64,000 nt of DNA from Hanleya hanleyi (lineage: Eukaryota; Mollusca; Polyplacophora; Lepidopleurida; Hanleyidae). Under the pieces are notes generated by a model that searched no databases, had not been told where the DNA came from, and was given only the letters and a program-made list of their open reading frames with translations. Positions 37,701-49,700 of the stretch are shown piece by piece; position 1 is the first letter of the stretch; each line of letters begins with the position of its first letter. The DNA lies in NCBI GenBank assembly GCA_036873755.1, contig JAVTVY010025113.1:42445-106444 (forward strand), written 5' to 3'. The position numbers and the translations under genes were made by a program.

Positions 37701-40700
37701 TTGAATTTTGATAGGGTGATTGAATTTTGATAGGGGGATTGAATTATTAGAGGGATTACCGCATCACCAGCTTGCCATCTCAAGTCTGTAAGTATTCACA
37801 GCGAAAATCATTTGCTTCTGGTTTGTAATATTGATGAAATTTTCTGACTGGATTTAATATCTCCATATTGTCTTCAAATAAATTCCAATACTCACCGCTA
37901 CAACTTCTTCGACAGGGTCAATAATACCATGTGCAAAGTGAGGTGAAGATGCCACCAACTAGAAACAGAGAATTATTATTTAATCATATACAGATATATA
38001 ACATAACGGCTTCAAAATGAATTTGTTTCTTCCTAAAAATAATTTTACATATTCATTTTTCCTTGTAAATTCCACTAAATTGGATAGACAAAGTAGTGTT
38101 AGTCAATACCTTTTGACAAGACAGCTTGATACGAAGTATCAGTATGATAAAAATGAACATGTACTTTGTTAGACCTATATAACAGAACATGAATCTATCA
38201 AAGTTCTCACACAGGACTCAAACATTAACTTTGACTGTGATACTTTGATACTGAGCCCTCCTGCAGACACTTTTACACACCCTCTAGAATTTGTCTTTAT
38301 GCCTTATAGCCATGGTAATGTATATATTTGTTGAAAGTGCATTCCAAATATATAAATGTGTTCACTGTAAATCTCTAGGTTGTGAAGATAATCAAATTTA
38401 AAAAAATCAATTTAAGAAAACGAGCCTTCTTTTTCAAATGGCTATTTTCAAAAAAGTATGTAATGTACATCATCATTTCCTGTAGAAGACAACTCAAACA
38501 GAAAATCTGTGTCTCAGTTTTGTCAATTTTGGTCTAGTTCTTATTTTATTGACATTTAATTCAACTTCGAAGTTCAAAACTGTGAGTTACTCGATTTGGT
38601 AAAGAAATATTCCATTAAATGTCAATAGAATGAGAAGTAGACCCAAATTGAGAAAACTGAGACACAGATTTCCTGTTGAAGTTGTCTTCTACAGGAAATG
38701 ATGATGCAAGTTACGATAAGCTGAATACTTTTTGGAAAATAGCCATTTAAAAAAAAAATAATTAAATTTTGAATAATTTTATTTCAATATGAATATCTTC
38801 ACAACCTACAGGTTTACAGTGAACTAATTTATGTATTCAGAATCCTTAAGAAATACGCTTCCAACAAATATATACCTCAGTGTAAACTGGACGAAGTAAT
38901 AGCTACACAATCAACTTTCAAAAGCGAACAGACCAAAAATGAATACAAGCTTAAGGATCAACTAAACTGTGACACAGAGAATGTAATTTATTTAATTACG
39001 TGCCGAAAATGCCTGAAACAGTATGTGGGCGAAACTAAGAATAAACTTCGATATCGTGCCAACAGACATAAATCAGACATCAGTCTAGACAATGAAGGTT
39101 CGGTCAATGAGCATTTTAATCTACGGGAACATTCATTTCAGCACCATTTTCAAATTATGCCAATAGAAAGAATTCCTACATTTCCAACACAGGAAGAAAC
39201 TGACAATCATCGCGCACTTCGTGAATCCTTTTGGATCAAAACACTTCAACCCTTTGGTATGAACATAGACCCAGGTAAAGTTGCTAACAAAGACTTTATT
39301 CCCTTCGTTCTCCAATATAGCCGTAGGAATGTTGAAGCGGCCCGTATACTGAAGGAGGAATACGAAACACTCCAAACAAAACTCCGCTTGCCATTTAATC
39401 TGAGACCTATCATAGCGTACTCAAAAAATCGGAGCTTACGCGATTTATTGGTAAGGAGTAAACTTCATCCCATATCGTGATCATTATCACGTGAAATTCT
39501 ACATGGCATAAGCTAATATATAGCGGCCCTATTTGAACTCTATACGAAACTTGTCTCTAGGAACATTTTTAAAATAAGAGATTTATAAATCCCTGTGCCC
39601 GTGCCTTCCACTTTTGAAAAATGTACATTACCATAGCTGAGAGGCATACTTTTAGGAGTATAAAGACAAATTCTAGAGGATGTATAAAAGAGTGTGCATG
39701 AGGGCTCAGTACGCTTGAAGAGAATACTAGTAGCATTTAAGTGGCATATGGTTCATGTAAGACAAAGTGACGTGAATTTACAGGATTTCCAATAGTAGTA
39801 AATGGGGAAGTGGTCAGCCATTGTTCCATATGCTAACATGTGAAGTCAGGTTAGCAATGAATTAATTACTCTTTATATACCATGATCGTGTTTCTGGTAA
39901 TGAGCCTCTTCATGGCCTTCACATCGACCATCTGAGTCTCTGGGTCTACCGGGGCATGGACCATCTTCACTTTGAAATATCCCGCCGCCTGCAGATTTAA
40001 AGGCAATTACAGATAGAGGAAGCTGTGAGAATTGTGACAGAAGACTTCAACATGGACTATCAAGGTTTATTTATAAGTATACTATGCAGCAAGTGTGCTA
40101 CACATCAGCATGCCACATTGTTGTGACTGTGCCATACACTGCTGTACATGTAAATTGGTCACACATTGCTGCTAATGTGCTAAACATTACTGTGAGTGTG
40201 CCACACATTGTAGCAATTGTGCCACACTTATGGTACAGAACATGCTTAGAAAGGAGAATACCAGTTGTAAAGTACTACTTGGGGAATGGATTGACCCTCT
40301 CAATGGAGGGATAAATCCATTCGGCATTTCTCAAATAGCTGAGTGATACTCTATTGAACTCAACTGAGGATGCCACAGAGTATTCTGCCCACTCCCTCCT
40401 ATAGATCTGCCCCGGTCATTCTGTTTTATAGATCTGCCCCAGTCACCGCCTTCTATTAATCTGCCCCAGTTACCCCCTTCTATAAATCTGCACTAATCAA
40501 GTGTCAAACTTTGGACAAACAATGGAATGAACATATGTATGGAAAAGAAAATCATGGCTATGCGAAATGCTGCTGTAATGGAACATTACATTTAAGAAAA
40601 TTAAAAAAAACAGCAAATTTACACTGAAATTCTCCAGAGATACATGTACATGTACATTCATCCAAATTCTTACATTGTACTAACTGGGGTATTTCATGTG

Positions 40701-43700
40701 GGCTTCAATTTATTTCAAGGCCATTCAATGCCAAAATCAAAGAATACAGAATAAATTGTGCTGGTCTACAGCTTTAACTATCTGCAAAGTATCTGAAAAC
40801 AATCACAGTGGTGAAACTACAAGGTATTTATATTACATTTATTTATTCATCTTCAAAATATGGATACACTTTGCTATTATTTCTATCATTCAGTCAGGAC
40901 CCGGAGTTTCAGCTCGACCCAAAGATATGGTGTGGTAAGTTTCACCACTCTAGCCTTAGGGATAGGGAAAAAATATAGGGGACCCCCCCGCCCTTCAAAA
41001 GGCTGCAGTACACCCCAAATCACCCAGGCCAGATAGGGTTAAGAAGAGTGATCACTCATTCCCCCAATGACTGTCCTGATTCTTCCTAAAGCGCCAGTCA
41101 CACTGTCAAGATTTGGGTGGAGAATGCCGGCCAATGACCACGAATATTTTAATCTTCTCGATTCGTGTCAATTCGCCTGTAGAGGGCCTCTCTGAAACTG
41201 TCCTACGAATCCCTTACGCATGCTGTAGGTATGACAGTTATAAACATTTAACAAGAATCATCAAGAATAAGTATACATGCAGTACGATTCAATGAAGAAC
41301 GCCCTATGCATCAACATGGCAGCCCGGGAACCCACTACGAATGCTCGATAATCTGCTACGAATAAGTATGTATGCAGTACGATGTGAGTACGAATGCAGT
41401 ACGATGTGAGTACGAATGCAGTATCATAGTATGATCATACATTGTACAAGAAGCATAGAATGTGTCCAACAATCGTAAAATGCGTACGGCATTCTTGCTG
41501 ATATGTGACCGAAAGAAATACGGCTACCCACGAATATACACGATAGAAGGGAGGGAGGGAGGGCTTAAGGTCACACTCAAGTTTGTTTTCACTCATATGG
41601 TGACAGTCAGTTTGGTTGGTGGAGGAAGCCGGAGTACCCGGAGAGAACCACCGCCCTTCAGCAAGTAACTGACAAACTTTCACACATGGACCAGCTGTAC
41701 ACGATAGGAGGAGAATGCATGCGAGAATGCAGTATGATGGTGCCAAGAAAGAAATGTATACCATTTTTATCGTACTTGGCCGACGGTTGTTTTGAACATT
41801 TCAAAACTTTCGTACTCCCTCTGAGAATAGGCAAGAACGGTCACGATCTGTGACAAACCCCGCAAGATGCCTGTACGATTTTCCAGTTCGCGGTGATTCG
41901 CCTATCCAATTCTTGACAATGTGACCGGGGCTTAAAGGAGAGCTTTTTTCATCACTCTAATGGTCACTGCCAATGCAATGAAGAGTGATATTGAATCACA
42001 TCACTCACACAAACAGCCCTCACAGAGTTTACAAAAACAAAGAGACTGGTGACTATGAAGGTCCGAAGATACATGTATAACATTGAGTGGGGTATGCTGA
42101 CAGTATGCTCATGTCAAATGATCATCATAATGATCAAATAATCATCTCAAAATATATTCAATAATATGCAGTGCAGACAATTTTCAGGAATATAATGAAC
42201 CCTTTTAAATACATCGCATTATCATGATAGTGTACCTTGTCAAATGCTGCATGAGCTGTGATTGGTGCCAACCTACAAAATAACAATACATTTCTTCAAT
42301 CTGTGCATTGGCTGGTTTGCACTATAATCCAAGGTAATCCTTACACAATACTATCTTGTCCTGATGGCAGCAACACATGCATTGACACGTGGGTCATCGT
42401 GTGAGCTCTGGTTCACTCTCCTCGTGTCTTCCCTATCTCTTCAACCTGAGGCAGAATTTTTATCTATTGATAACTGGTGTCAATCTGATAAATATGGATC
42501 TAATTGTCCTACTAGTCCAAGAAAGGACCGGTAAGCTTACATTTATGATAATTTTGGCAACTTCAGGTTGAAAATATTCCAGTTATCGTTGATTAGAAAT
42601 ATTTCCTAGGTTAAAGAGATAGCAAAGTGCCTTGATTAACGAACCAGAAATCGCGCGGTCAGCCATGTGTCAGTGCACTGCCCGCTGCCGTCGGGGCAAG
42701 ATAGTATTGTCTGAGTATTAACTTGAATTATAGTGCAAATCTCAGATTGTTAATAAAGACATAAATATCTCTACATCATACATGGTTCAAGATATTGAGT
42801 GTGAATGTCACTTAATAATCATCTAATCTATAATGAGGCTTGTGGTTATACTGAAATAGGTGTCTACGGTAATCCATCTAATAATTTAATCACAGGAAGT
42901 CGAATTTTCCCCCATAAAATCTGCGGGTGATAAAATTTATTAGAACAGAAAGTTGACAAATCATACATGTAATCCCTACTCATTTTTTTGATATTCCGAT
43001 GATTTTAGGGGGTGCTTGAATTTATTTTAACCACTGATTGAATTTTGCACCAAAAAATGATTTTTGATAGGAGGATTGAATCATTAGAGGGATTACCATA
43101 TTACGGACTTGTCAAAAATTTACGAATGAAACTCTATTGAACATTCTTAAGAATAATATCAATTCTTCATCCAGGCGAGATCTTTTTGGGGAATAACTGT
43201 TCGCTTAGGTAAAATGTCAGCCTTCAGAAACCTATGAGATATTGATGTTTAAAAGGGTGACCCTCACATTTTATCCAATATTGTTCTATTTAAAAAAATA
43301 TAAAATTCCACAGAAAAAGATCAAGGTCAATTTTTTAGAACTGAGGCACCCATATTTATTGAGTGGTTGTTCTTCTCAGCAAAGTTATCAATTGAAAATT
43401 TTGAACTTTTTTAGTAAAAATGGAAGCTAATTTTAAAGACAAGCATTTAAATTTATACTCTATACCTATCGATCTCACAACCATATATAAGCATATTTTA
43501 ATCCCAGAGAAATAATCTTTCCAATAATGTATATATGTATATTGATTATGTTCATTAGTATCAGAATAAAACGACAAATATCAGTGGCTATGTGAAGTCC
43601 ACCCATGTGGAATACAAATTGCAATTGGCAATTCTCCATTATCTTGTTTTTTAGTTCATACAGATATTTGGCATGTCTCAGGCAGTTTAACTTGCACAGT

Positions 43701-46700
43701 GCTATCACATCAATTCCAAGTTCAAAGTTTCAAAATCTAGTCGGCCTACTTCATATACAATATAATTTTGAACTTGTATATCCAATACAGCAAGGTCCAC
43801 ATCCAGGACAAGCATGTGAGGGCATGGAGAGAAACAGCAACTGCATGCAGTATCTCAGCTGCAGTCAAATTATTACTTACATCTCTGGGTGTTTGATGCC
43901 TTTCTCAGCTGCCATGTTCCTGTATGCCAGAGTCGCTAATAAAATACTCTCCGTCCCACCAGAGGTCATCTGTTGATAATGACATAAATATTGCCATGTA
44001 ATTCATCGACCTCGTTTGTAATTCAACTAAATATATTATCATATCAATTCAACTATCCTAACAAGAATCTAACTGTCCCTATAATTCCCTCACTCTCTCA
44101 AACATCTAAACAATTCACTCTCTTTTACATGTCCTATAATTTAATAATTCGAATAATCCAACCATTCTCAGAATTCAACTATTTTAATAATTCAAGAACG
44201 TACTCCAATGATTTCATAATAAGGGCTGGGACACTGTCCATTATTGGGTCGATATTCCATGTAGGAAGCTATTATCTGGGTCTTTGTGTCTCTGAAAAGG
44301 CACAAGTCTATACACATTGTTGTCCCCAGACTTGGCTATTGTATGCATTGTCTCGTGATTCTTACATGGAGTATGAATCCATTATGGTCGGCAAAAAAAT
44401 TGTTTTTCTCTTTTTAAACCGATATCTATAGTACTGTCCTGTTCGATATTGTCAGTCCTTCAACTGCGCATATACAAATTGCAGTATTGACCAAACCATG
44501 AAGTAAATTAATGGCAGCCAAAAATTCTCACTTTTCTCAGGCAAAACAATGAAGATTTTTTTTATGTGATGAAATTTGATCAAAAAATGGGTTTGTCGAC
44601 CTGTCTTTTCACCTATATAAGTTAGTGTTGGACAGAGGAAACAGGAATATATATGCCAAGAAATTCGTTTCATACGATTTTTGGATGGTTGGGCGAATTA
44701 GATACATTTTTATTCGTTTTATTAACTTATCCAGAAAATTTGAAGGAGAGATTACACAGCTATTCTAATCAAATTCAACACCTGGCATGTGCCCTGTAAT
44801 GATGACATGAGCATACCTTTTCACAAAATAAATACTTAACTACATGTATTTATGGCCAAAAAGCAAACCCATTGACTGTTTTCATGCTCACAGAATTAAA
44901 CTTGGAGAGCATCTTTGAGAATTCACTCATTCAAACATTCTGAATTCATTCAATCTAGTAAATTCAACTGCACTGACATCTACATGTACAATTCACTCTC
45001 TAATATTCAACTATCCGAATAATTCACTAAATATAATAATTCAAACAGCCCGATATCACAATCGCTCAAATAAATCAATCACACTAATAGCATCAAATGA
45101 TTCATAATCAATTGTTCTGTCATCATACATATTATTTCTAAAGGAATGACCTTCAGAGGAGATGACTAAGAATACAGCTGGGGTGTAAGAACTAACCCTA
45201 GGAAAGATGTGCACAGTCCATTATCCAACATGTCCGGTTATAGAACTGGATTACATGACATGATTGTTGAATATGAAGTAAATGTATTGGAAAGAACTAT
45301 TGCTCTAATGAATGACTCTCTTGTCACACTTGAAACCATATCGGGTCCCCTAGCTAGCTGGTCCATGATATCACTTCCAACGATATTACATTAATAAGAA
45401 GAGCTTGTGGTAGAAAGTACCCCATCATATAATCATAATTACGTGTTTACAATTTTGCTGTTTCTGGTGGAGAGTATCAAGTATTAATGACTTCATATCT
45501 ATGGTGTTATCAAGTCGGAAGGTTCAGGTTATGAACCCGGTAAGCCCTTAGCCATGTGGGTATTGTAAGGGTTGCTGTAAACCATGGCTCATTACAAGCA
45601 ATAAATGCCCAGTGGTTAGTTCAGGGGTGACAGAGGAGAGAGAGAGAGAGAAAAAAAAAAAAAAAAAAAGAAGAAAAAAACAAATACAAAATAAGATACA
45701 CATGTTGCTGATGTTATCCAATTCAATAGCATTTACTTTCCTATGCCAGGAGTTTATAAATATTGGGGATGATAATAAATACGAAAGTATTGCACGCTAC
45801 TAGGGTGATTGAATTATTGGAGAGATTTGGACCGCAGACTTAGAATTATCGTATTTAATGAATTGTGAATTATTATTCAGAATGAGAAAATATCGAATGA
45901 TAACATACAGTGCCACAGGTGTCTGGTCCACCATTAAACATGGTACAGCACATGCGTACCACCTCGGCCTCCATTCTCCTTACATCTGGGAAGACATCAG
46001 GGTGGAGAGGGTTTGCCCAAGCATATAGACCATACGTCTGTAATTCAGAGCGAAGACCATCAATTATACTGAACATTTATTGTTTCTGTAAAGTTCTGTT
46101 TGACTGCATGTATGTATGTAACACTGACCAAATAGGAATAAGGAAAGCAAACGGCCAAACTGAGTCCAGTTAATGATTACAATTCAGTTATCTCCCTTGA
46201 TAAAAATCAGCAACATCAACCTGGAATGTGTCATCTTGTGGTATTTAAGATATTCACTGGAATTTGTCTCTTCAAAGCAATAATGAAGATATTTCTAAAA
46301 GTTTGTTATTCAGAATTTTGTACTGTGAAAGAAATATTAAAAAAAACCATTTTCAACCATGGAGTTATAAAGTTTCCAATAAAGCAAATCTCATTGCATA
46401 GACTTGCTGGCAGGGACTTTCTTAAAACAAATTCTCTGCACAAAGAAAATAGTACAAACACATGTGAAATAAAGAAAACTTGAGATCAATAACCTTTGTT
46501 GCTATCTCTGTGAGTTTAGGATCACCATTATAAACTGTTCCGGAGACACCGCCTTTGGACCAATCAATATGATCTGAAAATAAATGTAATTTAACATTTC
46601 ACATGATGAATATCATTAAAATTATTTCATTTTGAAGTTGAGATTCAATGCAAATATGACATACAACATATGACAAAGTATATTACACAGCTTGATAAAA

Positions 46701-49700
46701 TCCATTTATTTACACTGACCAATTGCACAAATTCCTACGAATTAGGCTACCATTTGCAAATTGTCCGGTAATGAGTGGGTCCATCCGAATCCTTTCGTCG
46801 GCAAAATAAGGAGAACCATTGACATTAGAACCTTGATTTTTGGCATGAACGTGCATTAGGGCATTGCCACCATCAAGTTCTGAGCTGACCGAATTCTGAT
46901 GAAAATTTGATTTATAATTACTTTTTTATTATTTATTGATGGCTCAGCGAGTGCACTGTCATGCCCATCGGGAACCCTTGGTAGTAGGTTTCATTGTGAC
47001 TTTTGAAGGTTCCCTGATACGGCATATCACGTTGGACACATCGGTTCTCGTAAAATCACCGAAGTTAAGCGACTTTGAGCCCGGTCAAGACTTGGATGGG
47101 CGACCTCGTGTTGTACTGCTGGGCTGATAAGTGTCCATGTTAATAGAAACTGAGGGAGATAATAGTTGCTACGCTAATGACTCACCAGCGGTGACATCTG
47201 GGAAAGTTAATAGTACCCACTGTCAATTAGAGACTGGTATTTAAATTCTCTCACTGTCGCACATAGGGCCCCCAAGTCATCTCTCGAGTACGCACTTAAA
47301 TCATATCAAACCCTACTTTGTAGGTGCTGTGACGTTAGTCACACTACCATGTGTTTAATACTTACTCATTTTATTGTACTTGGCAATTTCTTTGAAAACA
47401 TCCTCCTACAAAAACAGAAACAGGCATGCCATGTATGAACAGTAGAACAATTTCAAAAAGGCTAATACAGGAACTATTAATCTCATTTATACTGAGTCAG
47501 CATTTGGAGAGGGGCGAAGAAAATATGGTCACCAATGAATGTACAGGCGTATGCAACATACTTTCTGTTGTTGATTTATTTATTGGAATTCAACAAATCA
47601 CTCTGGGATATCAGGCAGGTGACTAGCACAGTAAACATCGTTAATTCAAATGAGAAGACATTCTTCGGAAATCCAGTTCTGGATGAATTGACTTGATGTT
47701 GACAAATTAAATATGTTTTCTTTCTGTCGCCGGATAAGGGCAGTGAAGTGTTCTTGAATACAGGTGAACAGCTTAATTTCAAGGCTGAGTATAGGAAGGG
47801 GAGTCGTAGCTGTTGATTGGTTGTTACACGTCACTTCCTGCCAACGTGTCCAATCATGTGATGCATTACATGTACTACAAACCATGTGTTTGTCAATGAA
47901 TGAAGTGGGAAATCATTTGCAGTTCATGAGGTTTGGATTATCACCAGTACCACATGTTTTTATGAGTAAGACAAACTCAATACATGTACATGTAAGTTAA
48001 ACTCCTGAAGCAAGCCTTATTTGCCAAATTACATTTCGTCTCGTCACTTCAAATTTTTACCACCCTGTTCTAATTTTTATCGCCATTATTTTGTGGCTTT
48101 TGGTGAGTTTTTTGTTTTCTGACTAAGTATAAGTTTACCAATTGTATTTTGACTACCCTTTAATTTTTAGATATTTTCACATGTTAGAAACACTTTTCCT
48201 GCTGATGGCAATGGGCCCAGTGTGCAATGTTTTACCATAAACATATTTTTTAACAATCTCCCGGCATAAATGGGTGCTGTGTGCTGCTGAAATTTCTTTC
48301 AGATGACCGAGGGTGATTGATCGGTTTTATCTCGTACTCGAAGGCTGCTTACCTCTGACAAGCCCTGTTCTGGCAGTCTAAGAACAAAGGAGCCCACATG
48401 ACCCTTGTTTAACTCCTCCATGATACTGGTCCTAGTTTTAATCTTCTCTTCTTCTATCTTCTTCTGTATCTGAGGTATTTTCTTGGCTAACCTGAAGAAT
48501 GCCCGTTTAGCACGTACATTTAAACCTATCAAAAGAAATGAACAAAGAAAAGGTTATAGTCAATTATTAGGCGATAAAATTATGGAAAATGATATTTCTT
48601 CGTATCATTGCAGGTACAGGTAAATGAGAGCGTTGAGGACAAAAGTCGGAGAGACAATTTAAGTGTGATTTCAATATGAGGATTTTTTTTTTTTTAGGTC
48701 TTTGATGTAATTGTACCCTCTGTTGTAGACCATATGCTGCGGGCCTTAGCTGTAGTATACACTGTGCAGCCAATAGTCACTTACTCATAAGTTCTGAATC
48801 ATGCAGACTAAAACTGTCTGGGTTGTACACCATAATTTCAGTCATCTTCAGGGATAAATTATAATATAATTATATTCCTACACTGTGAAACACCCGGTCA
48901 GAAAATACTGGCTCGGGTGAGAATCGAACTCACGACTTAGGGGATACCATCCCACTGCTCTACCAACTGAGCTACCGGGTCCAGTTGGGAACAGCTCGCT
49001 AATTCAATCCATTTCACAAGTCACAATGTAGGAATATAATTATATTATAATTTATCCCTGAAGATGACTGAAATTATTAGTCGAAACATTGTATCCTCGA
49101 ATATATATCCAAAATTCACTTGTTATCGTTGCGATATGCCGCGTACTTGTGAAATGGATTGAATTAGCGAGCTGTTCCCAACTGGACCCGGTAGCTCAGT
49201 TGGTACATGTAGAGCAGTGGGACGGTATCTCCTAAGTCGTGAGTTAGATTGTACACCATGCCCTCTCAACGCCCTGTCTCTGTCCAATCAACGCGAAGGA
49301 CATAGGCTTACGGAGACACAGCTACAGGCTGAAATCATGGCTAATCTGCACATTTACCGGAACAGGATTTTGTGTGCACTGGCTAACTGTCTAGTAACTA
49401 GTGTCTGCGTTAAGAAGTCAATGCAGGCAATCAAACTTTTGTAGGGATTAATATACCAGCGAGGGCACAAAGCAATATTATCCACTGTTATCCTTCATTT
49501 ACAAAAGTTCATTTTTCAAGAGGTTCTACATTTTCCATTCAATTGATAACTTCGAGTACATGTAGCACTACTCTTCAACAAAATATAGCTACCTCATTTG
49601 ACATTGAACTTGGCCTACATCTTCTTCTGTGGAATTTTATGGTTCAATTAAACAAAACTGGATAAAACGTGAAGGTCAAACTGTAAACATTAATGAACAT

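Larger units (their letters stand above)
37959..39880 (-). other. SGPL1: SGPL1 intron 9
   Basis: Mostly a Penelope-like remnant with inverted flanks (38250-39703). The rest shows no feature. Confidence 0.8.

Noticed and set aside
47017..47130. Functional 5S rRNA gene
   Set aside because: The 3' portion diverges and there is no terminator; single copy in an intron.
48909..48981. Functional tRNA gene
   Set aside because: A and B boxes are good but the acceptor stem has two mismatches and the anticodon stem is weak; a second damaged copy nearby with the same leader shows a SINE family.
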